DNA of 64,000 nt from Pseudomonas sp. B21-015 (GCF_024749285.1 NZ_CP087196.1:496001-560000), one strand, 5' to 3'. Positions 22,807 through 32,194 are shown, counted from the stretch's first letter. The notes: a model not told the origin generated them from the letters alone. Program-made: numbers and translations.

Positions 22807-24804
22807 ATGCCCAGCCGTCGTGAGCGTGCCAACGCCATTCGTGCCCTCAGCATGGATGCCGTGCAAAAAGCCAACAGCGGCCATCCCGGTGCCCCTATGG
22901 GTATGGCGGATATCGCCGAAGTACTTTGGCGTGACTACCTCAAGCACAACCCGAGCAATCCATCGTTCGCCGACCGTGACCGCTTCGTGCTGTCCAACGG
23001 TCACGGCTCGATGTTGATCTACTCGCTGCTGCACCTGACCGGCTACGACCTATCGATCGATGACCTGAAAAACTTCCGCCAGCTGCACAGCCGCACCCCG
23101 GGTCACCCGGAATACGGCTACACCCCTGGCGTTGAAACCACCACTGGTCCATTGGGCCAGGGCCTGGCCAATGCCGTGGGTTTCGCCCTGGCGGAAAAAG
23201 TCCTGGCGGCGCAGTTCAACCGTCCTGGCCACAACGTCGTCGATCACCACACCTACGTGTTCCTCGGTGATGGCTGCATGATGGAAGGCATTTCCCATGA
23301 AGTCAGCTCCCTGGCCGGTACCTTGGGCCTGGGCAAGCTGATCGCCTTCTATGATGACAACGGTATCTCCATCGACGGCGAAGTCGAAGGCTGGTTCACC
23401 GACGACACGCCGAAGCGTTTCGAGTCCTACAACTGGCAAGTGATCCGCAACGTCGACGGTCACGACCCGGAAGAAATCAAGATCGCCATCGAAACCGCGC
23501 GTAAAAGCGCACAACCGACGCTGATCTGCTGCAAAACCACCATCGGCTTCGGTTCGCCGAACAAGCAAGGCAAGGAAGATTGCCACGGCGCCCCGCTGGG
23601 TGACGCGGAAATCGCTCTGACCCGTGAAGCCCTGAAGTGGAACCACGGCCCGTTCGAAATCCCGGCCAACATTTATGCCGAGTGGGATGCCAAGGAAGCC
23701 GGTCGCGCGGCCGAAGCCGAGTGGGATCAGCGTTTCGCTGCTTACTCCGCCGACTTCCCTGAGCTGGCCAACGAACTGGTTCGTCGTCTGAGCGGCGACC
23801 TGCCGACCGATTTCGCCGAGAAGGCCCAAGCCTACATCGCTGAAGTCGCGGCTAAAGGCGAATCCATCGCCAGCCGTAAAGCCAGCCAGAACGCCCTGAA
23901 CGCGTTCGGCCCGTTGCTGCCGGAACTGCTCGGCGGTTCGGCTGACCTGGCCGGTTCCAACCTGACCCTGTGGAAAGGCTGCAAAGGCGTCACCGCTGAA
24001 GACGCCAGCGGCAACTACATGTACTACGGCGTTCGCGAGTTCGGCATGAGCGCGATCATGAACGGCGTGGCCCTGCACGGCGGCCTGGTGCCTTACGGCG
24101 CGACCTTCCTGATGTTCATGGAATACGCCCGCAACGCGGTACGCATGTCGGCACTGATGAAGAAACGCATCGTCTATGTGTTCACCCACGACTCCATCGG
24201 TCTGGGCGAAGACGGCCCGACGCACCAGCCGATCGAGCAACTGGCCAGCCTGCGCTGCACGCCGAACCTCGACACCTGGCGCCCGGCCGATGCCGTTGAA
24301 TCGGCGGTGGCCTGGAAGTTCGCCCTGGAGCGTGACGACGGTCCTTCGGCGCTGATCTTCTCTCGTCAGAACCTGCAGCACCAAACCCGCAATGCGATCC
24401 AGATCGAAGAGATCGCCCGTGGCGGTTACGTGTTGAAGGACTGCGCAGGCGAGCCTGAGCTGATCCTGATCGCCACCGGTTCGGAAGTCGGCCTGGCGGT
24501 TCAAGCCTTCGACAAACTGACCGAGCAAGGCCGCAAGGTCCGTGTGGTGTCGATGCCGTGCACCAGCGTCTTCGAAGCCCAGGATGCCGGTTACAAGCAA
24601 TCGGTTCTGCCGTTGCAGGTCAGCGCGCGTATCGCCATCGAAGCCGCCCACGCGGACTACTGGTACAAGTACGTGGGCCTGGAAGGCCGCGTGATCGGCA
24701 TGACCACCTACGGCGAGTCGGCGCCTGCGCCTGCCTTGTTCGAAGAGTTCGGTTTCACCCTGGAAAACATCCTGGGTCAGGCTGAAGAGCTGCTGGAAGA
24801 CTGA
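22807..24804 (+). CDS. tkt: transketolase
   Basis: A 665-residue thiamine-diphosphate enzyme of the pentose phosphate pathway. The start is ATG 22807 ([28 protein letters not shown]) after CAGGAG; an upstream in-frame extension is not conserved. Visible are [18 protein letters not shown], the ThDP/metal motif [13 protein letters not shown] with the following [11 protein letters not shown], and [17 protein letters not shown]. It heads the tkt-epd-pgk-fba cluster, whose enzymes share erythrose-4-phosphate, glyceraldehyde-3-phosphate and fructose phosphates. Confidence 0.98.
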   Translation: MPSRRERANAIRALSMDAVQKANSGHPGAPMGMADIAEVLWRDYLKHNPSNPSFADRDRFVLSNGHGSMLIYSLLHLTGYDLSIDDLKNFRQLHSRTPGHPEYGYTPGVETTTGPLGQGLANAVGFALAEKVLAAQFNRPGHNVVDHHTYVFLGDGCMMEGISHEVSSLAGTLGLGKLIAFYDDNGISIDGEVEGWFTDDTPKRFESYNWQVIRNVDGHDPEEIKIAIETARKSAQPTLICCKTTIGFGSPNKQGKEDCHGAPLGDAEIALTREALKWNHGPFEIPANIYAEWDAKEAGRAAEAEWDQRFAAYSADFPELANELVRRLSGDLPTDFAEKAQAYIAEVAAKGESIASRKASQNALNAFGPLLPELLGGSADLAGSNLTLWKGCKGVTAEDASGNYMYYGVREFGMSAIMNGVALHGGLVPYGATFLMFMEYARNAVRMSALMKKRIVYVFTHDSIGLGEDGPTHQPIEQLASLRCTPNLDTWRPADAVESAVAWKFALERDDGPSALIFSRQNLQHQTRNAIQIEEIARGGYVLKDCAGEPELILIATGSEVGLAVQAFDKLTEQGRKVRVVSMPCTSVFEAQDAGYKQSVLPLQVSARIAIEAAHADYWYKYVGLEGRVIGMTTYGESAPAPALFEEFGFTLENILGQAEELLED

Positions 24805-24830
24805 TCCAGAAGTTGCGTTATCCGGACTGC

Positions 24831-24903
24831 CGCCTTCGCGAGCGAGCCCGCTCCCACATGAGATCGCATTCTCCTGTGGGAGCGGGCTTGCTCGCGAAGA
24901 CGG
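24831..24903. repeat. REP pair, class I
   Basis: Inverted class I units in the tkt-epd gap; the left arm carries GAGCGAGCCCGC. Confidence 0.9.
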
Positions 24904-24954
24904 TGGTCCAGCCAGCGCTGCAATGACAGATTCACCACGGTAATCGAGAACCCC

Positions 24955-26016
24955 ATGCCTCAACCGCGTCCTTACAAAGTTGCACTCAACGGCTACGGCC
25001 GGATTGGTCGTTGCGTCTTGCGTGCGTTGTTTGAGCGAGGCTCGACGGCTGGGTTTGAAATTGTCGCGATCAACGATCTGGCGGACATGGCCAGCATCGA
25101 ATACCTGACACGCTTCGACTCCACTCACGGGCGGTTTCCCGGTGAAGTGAAGGTCGAGGGCGATTGTCTGCATATTAATGGCGACTGCGTGAAGGTCCTG
25201 CGCAGTGCCACCCCTGAAGGCATCGATTGGGCGTCGTTGGGCGTCGATCTGGTGCTGGAGTGCTCCGGCGCTTATCACACCCGTCAGGATGGCCAGCGTT
25301 TCCTCGACGCCGGTGCGCCACGGGTGCTGTTTTCCCAGCCGATGGCCAGCGAGGCGGATGTCGACGCCACCATCGTCTACGGCGTGAACCAGGATTGCCT
25401 GACCGGCGACGAGCTGCTGGTGTCCAACGCGTCCTGCACCACCAACTGCGGCGTGCCGCTGTTGCGCCTGCTGGATCAGGCCATTGGTCTGGAATACGTG
25501 TCGATCACCACCATCCACTCGGCGATGAACGATCAGCCGGTGATCGACGCTTATCACCACGAAGACCTGCGCCGCACCCGCTCGGCGTTTCAATCGGTGA
25601 TTCCGGTGTCCACTGGTCTGGCGCGAGGCATTGAACGCTTGCTGCCGGAACTTGCCGGGCGAATTCAGGCCAAAGCCGTGCGGGTGCCGACGGTTAACGT
25701 GTCTTGCCTCGACATTACGATGCAGACCGTAAGCGATACCGACGCCACCGAGGTCAACCGGATTCTGCGCGAGGCCGCCACCCATGGCCCGCTCAAAGGC
25801 CTTCTGGCCTACACCGAGTTGCCTCACGCCAGTTGTGATTTCAACCATGACCCACATTCGGCGATCGTCGATGCCAGTCAGACCCGCGTTTCCGGCCCAC
25901 GGCTGGTGAACATCCTGGCCTGGTTCGACAACGAATGGGGGTTTGCCAACCGAATGCTGGATGTTGCAGAACACTATCTGCAAACAGCTACTCCAACAGC
26001 TTCTCCAAAACAGTAA
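24955..26016 (+). CDS. epd: D-erythrose-4-phosphate dehydrogenase
   Basis: A 353-residue GAPDH-superfamily enzyme. It opens with the NAD fold [19 protein letters not shown] and has the active-site segment NASCTTNC. In this position, between tkt and pgk, the family member is Epd, which oxidises erythrose-4-phosphate to 4-phosphoerythronate for pyridoxal phosphate synthesis. A classical GAPDH cannot be excluded by motif alone, but the sequence around [20 protein letters not shown] fits Epd. pgk begins 18 bases later. Confidence 0.92.
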   Translation: MPQPRPYKVALNGYGRIGRCVLRALFERGSTAGFEIVAINDLADMASIEYLTRFDSTHGRFPGEVKVEGDCLHINGDCVKVLRSATPEGIDWASLGVDLVLECSGAYHTRQDGQRFLDAGAPRVLFSQPMASEADVDATIVYGVNQDCLTGDELLVSNASCTTNCGVPLLRLLDQAIGLEYVSITTIHSAMNDQPVIDAYHHEDLRRTRSAFQSVIPVSTGLARGIERLLPELAGRIQAKAVRVPTVNVSCLDITMQTVSDTDATEVNRILREAATHGPLKGLLAYTELPHASCDFNHDPHSAIVDASQTRVSGPRLVNILAWFDNEWGFANRMLDVAEHYLQTATPTASPKQ

Positions 26017-26033
26017 CCCAGGAATTGCGACCC

Positions 26034-27197
26034 ATGACCGTGTTGAAGATGACCGACCTCGATCTGCAAGGTAAGCGCGTACTGATCCGCGAAGACCTCA
26101 ATGTCCCAGTCAAGGACGGTGTTGTCACCAGCGATGCGCGAATCCTGGCTTCGCTGCCGACCATCAAGCTGGCCCTGGAAAAAGGCGCGGCCGTGATGGT
26201 CTGCTCGCACCTTGGCCGTCCGACCGAAGGCGAGTTCTCGGCCGAGAACAGCCTCAAGCCGGTGGCTGACTACTTGAGCAAGGCGCTGGGCCGCGAAGTG
26301 CCGCTGGTGTCCGATTACCTGGGCGGCGTCGACGTGAAAGCCGGCGACATCGTGCTGTTCGAAAACGTGCGCTTCAACAAGGGCGAGAAAAAGAACGCTG
26401 ACGAACTGGCCAAGCAATACGCGGCCCTGTGCGACGTGTTTGTGATGGACGCCTTCGGCACCGCTCACCGTGCCGAGGGTTCGACCCACGGCGTGGCCAA
26501 GTTCGCCAAAGTCGCCGCCGCTGGCCCGTTGCTGGCCGCTGAACTGGACGCACTGGGCAAGGCCCTGGGCTCCCCGGCTCAGCCAATGGCCGCTATCGTG
26601 GCCGGTTCCAAAGTGTCGACCAAACTCGACGTGCTCAACAGCCTGAGCCAGATCTGCAACCAGCTGATCGTCGGTGGCGGCATCGCCAACACCTTCCTGG
26701 CCGCGGCCGGTCACCCGGTCGGCAAGTCCCTGTACGAGCCAGACCTGCTGGACACTGCACGCGAAATCGCCGCCAAAGTCAGCGTGCCACTGCCGGTGGA
26801 CGTAGTGGTCGCCAAGGAATTCGCTGAAAGCGCCACCGCCACCGTCAAGCTGATCGCCGACGTGGCGGCAGACGACATGATTCTGGACATCGGCCCGCAG
26901 ACCGCGGCGAATTTCGCCGAGCTGCTGAAGTCGTCCAAGACCATCCTGTGGAACGGCCCGGTGGGCGTGTTCGAATTCGACCAGTTCGGCAACGGCACCA
27001 AAGTGCTGGCCCAGGCCATCGCTGAAAGCTCGGCGTTCTCCATCGCTGGCGGTGGCGACACCCTGGCGGCCATTGATAAATATGGCGTTGCCGATCAAAT
27101 CTCCTACATTTCTACCGGCGGCGGCGCGTTCCTCGAATTCGTCGAAGGCAAAGTGCTGCCGGCCGTTGAAGTCCTGGAAAGCCGGGCCAAGGCCTGA
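26034..27197 (+). CDS. pgk: phosphoglycerate kinase
   Basis: A 387-residue glycolytic kinase. It starts at ATG 26034 ([25 protein letters not shown]). Visible motifs are [29 protein letters not shown] [46 protein letters not shown] and the ATP-site [16 protein letters not shown]. The length is normal. It lies 18 bases after epd and 35 bases before a small lipoprotein gene, so the group is probably cotranscribed. Confidence 0.98.
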   Translation: MTVLKMTDLDLQGKRVLIREDLNVPVKDGVVTSDARILASLPTIKLALEKGAAVMVCSHLGRPTEGEFSAENSLKPVADYLSKALGREVPLVSDYLGGVDVKAGDIVLFENVRFNKGEKKNADELAKQYAALCDVFVMDAFGTAHRAEGSTHGVAKFAKVAAAGPLLAAELDALGKALGSPAQPMAAIVAGSKVSTKLDVLNSLSQICNQLIVGGGIANTFLAAAGHPVGKSLYEPDLLDTAREIAAKVSVPLPVDVVVAKEFAESATATVKLIADVAADDMILDIGPQTAANFAELLKSSKTILWNGPVGVFEFDQFGNGTKVLAQAIAESSAFSIAGGGDTLAAIDKYGVADQISYISTGGGAFLEFVEGKVLPAVEVLESRAKA

Positions 27198-27232
27198 GGG
27201 CCGTGCATTTGACCAGGCAAAGGAGTATTCAC

Positions 27233-27454
27233 ATGGTCAGGACCCTGGTGCTGTTGATCGCCGCGGGTATGCTGGCGGCTTGCGGGAGTAACCCGAAAGC
27301 CACGCCGGAACCCGCGCCGCAAACACAGGAAAAAGGCTGCTACCAGGCCGACTGGCAAGCGGAAACCAACCCGGTGATCAACAAGCGTTCCGGGCCGGAT
27401 GGCCTGGACAAATACGAGGCACAGACCCCGGCCAAGGAACATGGCTGCCCTTGA
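27233..27454 (+). CDS. small lipoprotein
   Basis: A 73-residue predicted lipoprotein: VLLIAAGMLAAC is a good lipobox signal, and the mature part is short, Pro/Glu/Lys-rich and carries two further cysteines (KGCYQADWQ and the terminal GCP). It starts at ATG 27233 behind AAGGAG, 35 bases after pgk. It has no recognisable domain. The lipoprotein signal, ribosome site and operon position support a real gene. Confidence 0.75.
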   Translation: MVRTLVLLIAAGMLAACGSNPKATPEPAPQTQEKGCYQADWQAETNPVINKRSGPDGLDKYEAQTPAKEHGCP

Positions 27455-27510
27455 CGGGTCTGACTCTTTACTCAAGGCGGGCGGCGTGCGCCGTCAGTCG
27501 AGGAACACGG

Positions 27511-27843
27511 ATGAAAGGCTTTATCGCCGTTGCGGCACTGGCATTGCTGGCAGGTTGCTCCAGTTTGAATCTGTTCAACGCTGCCAAGCCTGCGGACAGC
27601 TGGACCACCTGGACCTGCGACAGTCAGGCCAAGGTGCTCTGGCGCTACACTGATGTCAGCCGCAAGGAAGTCGACGTTCGCCTGGGCGGTGCTGATCAGG
27701 TTTACCGCCTGAAGCTTGAACCGGGCGCCGAAGGTTCGCTGTACAGCAACGACATGCTGGCGTTTCACGTAAAAGGTGAGGAAGGCCTGGTGTACTGGGT
27801 CGCCACCAATGATTTGATTGGCCGCGGTTGTAAAGCGCAGTAA
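27511..27843 (+). CDS. MliC-family lysozyme-inhibitor-like lipoprotein
   Basis: A 110-residue lipoprotein with the lipobox LLAGC and a mature domain of the MliC/C-type lysozyme inhibitor type: WTCDSQAKVLWRY near the N terminus, a central strand VDVRLGGADQVYRLK, YSNDMLAFHVKG, and a C-terminal GRGCKAQ cysteine that can pair with WTC. Such proteins protect the cell wall from host lysozyme. It follows the previous lipoprotein by 56 bases. The fold is likely; inhibitor activity is inferred only. Confidence 0.72.
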   Translation: MKGFIAVAALALLAGCSSLNLFNAAKPADSWTTWTCDSQAKVLWRYTDVSRKEVDVRLGGADQVYRLKLEPGAEGSLYSNDMLAFHVKGEEGLVYWVATNDLIGRGCKAQ

Positions 27844-27863
27844 CTGACACACCACGGACCTGA

Positions 27864-27952
27864 TGTGGGAGCGAGCCTGCTCGCGATAGCGGTCTGACAG
27901 TCGCTGCACTGTTGACTGCAAGACCGCTATCGCGAGCAGGCTCGCTCCCACA
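27864..27952. repeat. REP pair, class I variant (GAGCGAGCCTGCTCGCG)
   Basis: Inverted units of the GAGCCTGCTCGCGATAGCGG subtype lie upstream of fba; the same subtype recurs at 41103-41192 and 50393-50460. Confidence 0.9.
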
Positions 27953-28094
27953 GTGGGTCTGTGTAGTTCTTGAGATTTTAGTTACACCGAATCCGCAGCC
28001 CGGGCCAACCCCCGATCTGCAATAACTTGAATAGCCGCCGCCGCTACGGCAGGCTGGCACGATTAACGACCCTCAACCGGGAGAGACACACACA

Positions 28095-29159
28095 ATGGCA
28101 CTTATCAGCATGCGCCAGATGCTGGACCACGCAGCCGAGTTCGGCTACGGAGTTCCAGCCTTCAACGTCAACAACCTTGAGCAGATGCGCGCCATCATGG
28201 AAGCCGCTGACAAGACTGACTCCCCGGTGATCGTCCAGGCTTCGGCCGGTGCTCGCAAATACGCAGGCGCCCCGTTCCTGCGTCACCTGATCCTGGCGGC
28301 CATCGAAGAATTCCCGCACATCCCGGTGTGCATGCACCAGGACCACGGCACCAGCCCTGACGTCTGCCAGCGCTCCATCCAGCTGGGCTTCAGCTCGGTG
28401 ATGATGGACGGCTCCCTCGGCGAAGACGGCAAGACCCCGACCGACTACGACTACAACGTCCGCGTTACCCAACAAACCGTAGCCATGGCTCACGCCTGCG
28501 GCGTTTCGGTAGAAGGCGAGCTGGGCTGCCTGGGTTCGCTGGAAACCGGTATGGCCGGTGAAGAAGACGGCATCGGCGCCGAAGGCGTTCTGGATCACAG
28601 CCAAATGCTGACCGACCCGGAAGAAGCCGCTGACTTCGTCAAACGCACCCAAGTCGATGCCCTGGCCATCGCGATCGGCACCAGCCACGGCGCCTACAAG
28701 TTCACCAAGCCACCTACCGGCGACGTACTGGCCATCGACCGCATCAAAGAAATCCACAAACGCATCCCGAACACCCACCTGGTGATGCACGGTTCGTCTT
28801 CGGTTCCGCAAGAGTGGCTGGCGATCATCAACCAGTACGGCGGCGACATCAAAGAAACCTACGGCGTACCGGTTGAAGAAATCGTCGAAGGCATCAAGCA
28901 CGGCGTGCGCAAGGTCAACATCGACACCGACCTGCGCCTGGCCTCCACCGGCGCGATGCGTCGCCTGATGGCCACCAACCCTAGCGAATTCGATCCGCGT
29001 AAGTTCTTCGGTGCTACCGTGACCGCGATGCGTGATGTGTGTATCGCTCGTTATGAAGCGTTCGGTACTGCCGGTAATGCTTCGAAGATCAAGCCGATCT
29101 CGTTGGAAGGGATGTATCAGCGTTATCTGAAAGGTGAGTTGAACGCTAAGGTTAACTAA
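28095..29159 (+). CDS. fba: class II fructose-1,6-bisphosphate aldolase
   Basis: A 354-residue zinc aldolase of the Calvin-cycle/glycolysis subgroup. It opens with [27 protein letters not shown] split across the fold, has the zinc ligands CMHQDHG and, later, LVMHGSS and [14 protein letters not shown], plus the catalytic segment [10 protein letters not shown] and a long LGSLETGM insertion. In Pseudomonas, which lacks phosphofructokinase, it mainly serves gluconeogenesis. The leader of 142 bases after the REP pair probably holds its own promoter. A terminator follows. Confidence 0.97.
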   Translation: MALISMRQMLDHAAEFGYGVPAFNVNNLEQMRAIMEAADKTDSPVIVQASAGARKYAGAPFLRHLILAAIEEFPHIPVCMHQDHGTSPDVCQRSIQLGFSSVMMDGSLGEDGKTPTDYDYNVRVTQQTVAMAHACGVSVEGELGCLGSLETGMAGEEDGIGAEGVLDHSQMLTDPEEAADFVKRTQVDALAIAIGTSHGAYKFTKPPTGDVLAIDRIKEIHKRIPNTHLVMHGSSSVPQEWLAIINQYGGDIKETYGVPVEEIVEGIKHGVRKVNIDTDLRLASTGAMRRLMATNPSEFDPRKFFGATVTAMRDVCIARYEAFGTAGNASKIKPISLEGMYQRYLKGELNAKVN

Positions 29160-29187
29160 GCCTGAGCGTTAAGTCGGTTATTTAAGA

Positions 29188-29212
29188 AACCCGCCGCGAG
29201 GCGGGTTTTTTT
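29188..29212 (+). terminator. fba terminator
   Basis: AACCCGCC / GGCGGGTT stem followed by seven T. Confidence 0.92.
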
Positions 29213-29220
29213 GTGAGGGT

Positions 29221-29270
29221 TTATCGCTAAATTATCTAAATACCTGTCAAGTTTGACAGGTGTAAGTCAT
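29221..29270 (+). promoter_or_regulatory. accessory promoter element with palindrome, copy B
   Basis: TTATCGCTAA (29221) is followed exactly 22 bases later by CCTGTCAAGTTTGACAGG (29243-29260). The same two blocks with the same spacing recur at 30596/30618. The element precedes the 78-codon ORF at 29349. Confidence 0.5.
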
Positions 29271-29298
29271 TTTTAGATCGGTCAAGATAAGTATTGGT

Positions 29299-29340
29299 AA
29301 GCAGTTATACGCTCACATGTGATATCGGCAATAACTGCTT
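29299..29340 (+). promoter_or_regulatory. hairpin in leader of orphan ORF
   Basis: AAGCAGTTAT (29299-29308) pairs perfectly with ATAACTGCTT (29331-29340). The right arm can instead pair with AAAGCAG at 29354-29360, inside the ORF start. Confidence 0.4.
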
Positions 29341-29348
29341 GATGCTTT

Positions 29349-29585
29349 TTGGTAAAGCAGTCCGAGGCTGATGTTGAAAAAATCTTCAGTTCGGTGGGTG
29401 TGGGCAATAAGTGTACATTCAAAATGTCTGCAGGTAATACGCCTAAATCCTATAAGGGTCTACTTCAGAGCTACAGTGTGCCGAAGCGGAAATTCAACGT
29501 CATGATGCATAATTCTGAAAATGGAAATTGTAATGTGGAGTTTAACATGAACGAGTTGGTATCCATCGAGAAATCGGCTAGTTGA
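29349..29585 (+). CDS. hypothetical small protein, orphan
   Basis: An open frame of up to 78 residues beginning at TTG 29349; no ATG start is available before codon 25 (29421), and no convincing ribosome site is seen, so the start is uncertain. The sequence (GVGNKCTFKMSAGN, SYKGLLQSYSVPKRKFNVMMHN, EFNMNELVSIEKS) has protein-like composition and suggests a small beta-rich domain. It is AT-richer than flanking genes and lies behind promoter element B. I do not recognise a family. It may be horizontally acquired. Confidence 0.4.
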   Translation: MVKQSEADVEKIFSSVGVGNKCTFKMSAGNTPKSYKGLLQSYSVPKRKFNVMMHNSENGNCNVEFNMNELVSIEKSAS

Positions 29586-29607
29586 GGTGGAATAAGAGAA
29601 GTCAGTC

Positions 29608-29693
29608 AAAAGGGGGATGTTTAATCGTCCTCTAGTGCTTCTGTGAGGATTAAATGAATCTACCCCAAATCGGTCCCCCTTTTTTATTGTAAT
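29608..29693 (+). terminator. long terminator-like hairpin after the orphan ORF
   Basis: Outer arms AAAAGGGGGA and TCCCCCTTTTTT enclose an inner stem TTTAATCGTCCTC / GAGGATTAAA. The left half recurs as a partial copy at 30455-30493, suggesting duplication of a gene cassette end. Confidence 0.6.
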
Positions 29694-29746
29694 GTTGGCG
29701 ATACTTTTAATTAAGAGAGTCTTCTATTTAAAAATCTTGGGCGCAC

Positions 29747-29784
29747 CACAAAAAAACCGCAGTTAGTTCTACGGTTTTTTTGTG
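29747..29784. terminator. bidirectional terminator, perfect 13-bp arms
   Basis: CACAAAAAAACCG and its exact inverse CGGTTTTTTTGTG flank a 12-base loop. It is suited to stop transcripts from both sides, notably the minus-strand ORF ending at 29868. Confidence 0.8.
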
Positions 29785-29867
29785 AGGTGCGACTTACTAA
29801 GCGCTATCCTACGCAGTAATGTGTCGGAGAGGCCAGCTTAGTGATGACTGTCCTCCACTGAGCTCGC

Positions 29868-30266
29868 TCAAAAGTCCCCAGCACGCCCGTATGCCGCTGA
29901 CTGGCTGCCAGTTCCAATATTTAGGACATCGCTTGCACCTTCCCCTGACAAGTCCATATAAAATGGCCACAGCGCAGTAGCATCGGGGTTGGACTTTTCT
30001 TTTTTCAGGCCGGTCCATTCCTCGAAGAATGGTCCGTCACTATTGTATTTAGCCTCGAAAGTCCAATTTGCGTCAGAGGTGGAAAAACTCAAGTCGGTTT
30101 TCTTGGCCTCGTTGTTAAAATTAAACCATCCACTGATACTTTCCTTGCCTGCAGGTGTAAGGAGCGTACCGCTAAAACGGCCTTTCGACTCATCCATGGT
30201 AGTGACCGTTAGTTGGTGGCCGCGTGGATGAGAGTTGTAAACAGCTTTCATGTTTGAATGGGACAT
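29868..30266 (-). CDS. hypothetical beta-rich protein, orphan
   Basis: A 132-residue protein starting at ATG 30266 (MSHSNMKAVYNSHPRGHQL) with GGAGG eight bases upstream, so translation is plausible. It has no signal peptide or membrane segment. Alternating hydrophobic strands (QLTVTTMDESKGRFSGTLL, SISGWFNFNNEAKKTDLSF, WTFEAKYNSDGPFFEEWTGL) and the G-x-F-S-G-T / E-W-T-G spacing recall avidin-type or other calycin barrels, but this is a weak resemblance read by eye. It is AT-rich, isolated and flanked by terminator-like palindromes, all consistent with an acquired gene. Confidence 0.55.
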   Translation of the reverse strand: MSHSNMKAVYNSHPRGHQLTVTTMDESKGRFSGTLLTPAGKESISGWFNFNNEAKKTDLSFSTSDANWTFEAKYNSDGPFFEEWTGLKKEKSNPDATALWPFYMDLSGEGASDVLNIGTGSQSAAYGRAGDF

Positions 30267-30595
30267 TTGACGCCTCCGCAATAAGTTTCAATGTTCAGAT
30301 CCCTTGATTAATCCCTCAAGAGCTGTTGCATGGGTAGATTAGTTTTGGGTGTGTGTGTTGTCACCTATAAGAACTGACAGTTTTTTATGGCTTTCTACTA
30401 TGGTACATCACGGGTTTGTAGGGGAGTGGTTGAGCTATTGATTGTTGGAAACTAAAAGGGGCAGATATATTTAATCGTCCCTAGTGCTTCTCTCAGTTGG
30501 GTTGGGGCTAAGGCGTAAACCTGTGGGCAAGGCAGACAGTTGATTGGCGTGATAAGCACAGATCATCGCCTTGTCTCGTCTTAACGTATTGAGCG
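30267..30595. other. non-coding accessory stretch
   Basis: No gene is supported. It contains a half site ACTGTCAG on the minus strand (complement of 30367-30374) about 100 bases before the 132-residue ORF, and a partial copy (30455-30493) of the terminator element at 29608-29693. Confidence 0.4.
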
Positions 30596-30645
30596 TTATC
30601 GCCAATGTATCTAAGTGACTGTCATATCTGACAGTAGACAGTCTG
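30596..30645 (+). promoter_or_regulatory. accessory promoter element with palindrome, copy C
   Basis: TTATCGCCAATGTATCTAAG followed by ACTGTCATATCTGACAGT (30618-30635). It aligns with copy B at the same internal spacing and stands 61 bases before the 45-codon ORF. Confidence 0.5.
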
Positions 30646-30695
30646 TATCGGCTCTCTCACGATGAACACTCCACCCTGTAATGGAGTACTCAATC

Positions 30696-30833
30696 ATGAG
30701 CACCAAGGATGTAAAACCAAAAGCGAAAGGCCCTGCACCTTTCACCATTCCAGTTGCGCCACAACAAGAGCCGGGAAGTATCCAAAACTCTAAAGGGCCA
30801 GCGCCTTTCACATTGCCGAAAGAGTCAGAATAA
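30696..30833 (+). CDS. 45-residue peptide with two KGPAPFT(I/L)P repeats
   Basis: ATG 30696 lies nine bases after TGGAG and opens a 45-codon frame ending in TAA. The peptide is polar, Pro- and Lys-rich, and contains the nine-residue motif KGPAPFTIP at residues 11-19 and KGPAPFTLP at 33-41, separated by 13 residues. It has no signal peptide. The internal repeat, ribosome site and upstream element C argue for a real gene. Function is unknown; a regulatory or secreted or modified peptide is conceivable but not shown. Confidence 0.5.
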   Translation: MSTKDVKPKAKGPAPFTIPVAPQQEPGSIQNSKGPAPFTLPKESE

Positions 30834-30979
30834 GCACGTAATAAAAATCTATGGTCACCCCCATTTTTGCAATACTGATCAGTGGGTGAAGTGGTCGGCT
30901 TGCCTAAATCTATCCGGCGTCTGTCTGGGGCATGCCCCGCGCCACGATGAGAGTCGCACCTGACGATCCTTAAAAACCC

Positions 30980-31004
30980 GTCGGCCTCTGAAGCCGATTT
31001 TATT
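30980..31004 (+). terminator. weak terminator after the 45-residue ORF
   Basis: TCGGC / GCCGA stem followed by TTTTATT. Confidence 0.5.
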
Positions 31005-31103
31005 GTCAGGATCCTCGTCAGGCCGGTGGGCCGTTCACGTCATCTGTTGTTCAGCTATCGCAAAACCTGAAGGGTGGATCGTGGTACTGCAACAACCGCA
31101 GGG

Positions 31104-32137
31104 TCAGGCGTTCAGTGCGTCTGGCCCTGCTTCATACTGCGTATGGTGAGTGGCTATCGCCCAAGCAATACGCGCCAACTTGTTCGCCAAGGCACAGGCC
31201 ACCACGTTCGAGTGTCGCCGTCCAAGCAACGAGCGCACCCAGTCAGCCAAAAACCCTTTTTGTTGCTCCAGTCTCTGTAGGTAGACCCGGGCGCACTGGA
31301 CCAACAATCCAACAATCGCCTGAGGTTTTTGTCACCGCGCTTGCTAATACCAAGCAGGTTGGCTCGACCACCCGTACTGTATTGCCTGGGCTCCAGCCCC
31401 ACAAAGGCGGCAAAGTTGCGGCTGCACTTGTACTGCCGACCATCGCCCATTTCGACAGCCAGCAGGCTGGCGGTGATCGGGCCGACGCACGGCAGGCTCA
31501 GCAAACGACAGCCCAGATCATCGTCGGCCAGCTGGCTTGCCAGCTCCTTATCCAGTCCCTTGATCTGCTCGTCCAGGTAGACGAAATGATCGTGCAGGCG
31601 TTGCAACAACACCGTGAGCCGAACGGGCAACTCATGCTCGGCCAGAACATCCGCCAAGCGCTTCATGATCGCTAGTCCCGTGGGCAGGCTGATACCGAAT
31701 TCCAGCAGGAAACCATGCATTTGATTAGCGGTTTTGGTGCGATCACGCACCAGCGATTCGCGCATTCGGTGTAGGACGGAAAGCGTCTGCTAGGCCTCGG
31801 TCTTGGGCGAGACAAAATGCATTGATGGCCGTGAGGCAGCCTCACAAACCGCTTCGGCATCTATGAAGTCGTTCTTGTTGCCTTTGACGAAGGGGCGAAC
31901 GAATTGCGGGGAAATCAGCTTGGTTTCATGCCCCATAGCCATCAGTTGGCGAGTGACAAAGTGCGCGCTGGCACAGGCCTCCATCGCTACAGTACAGGCC
32001 GGATGAGTGCCGAAGAACTGCATCATTTGTTGTCGTGAGAGCTGCTTGCGAAATACCTCTCGGCCCGATTTATCCTGGCCGTGTAGATGAAAACTGTGTT
32101 TGCCGAGATCGATACCGATCAGCGCTGAGTCGCTCAT
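31104..32137 (-). pseudogene. IS110-family transposase, broken by an amber codon and an 8-bp duplication
   Basis: Read from ATG 32137 the frame shows the DEDD nuclease start IGIDLGKHSFHLHGQ, then VAMEACASAHF and DFIDAEAV. It is interrupted by TAG at 31792-31790 (PKTEA-stop-QTLSVLHRMRESL), with the same frame continuing. The C-terminal Ser domain follows (PCVGPITASLLAVEMGDG, RGDKNLRRLL). At 31301-31316 the plus strand has CCAACAAT twice in tandem; removing one copy restores the normal C terminus (VQCARVYLQRLEQQKGF and on to 31104). The transposase is therefore doubly disabled, unless the stop is read through. Confidence 0.88.
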
Positions 32138-32194
32138 GATGATGGCCTCCGAAAACAAAACACCCTGCGAAAGCGTAGCCCTCGCAGGGTGTGG
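31104..32194 (-). mobile_element. IS110-family insertion sequence remnant (ends not resolved)
   Basis: This covers the inactivated transposase and the hairpin CACCCTGCG / CGCAGGGTG at 32161-32191 upstream of it. IS110 elements lack clear terminal inverted repeats, so the exact ends could not be set; they may extend left to about 31040. Confidence 0.75.

Noticed and set aside
23050..25983. A 977-codon open frame on the minus strand
   Set aside because: It lies antisense to tkt and epd, both full-length genes with clear motifs; it has no homology-like features and arises from GC-rich third positions.
30853..30891. A 12-codon hydrophobic frame (MVTPIFAILISG) as a type I toxin
   Set aside because: There is no ribosome site, no antisense promoter and no hairpin pair; too short to support.
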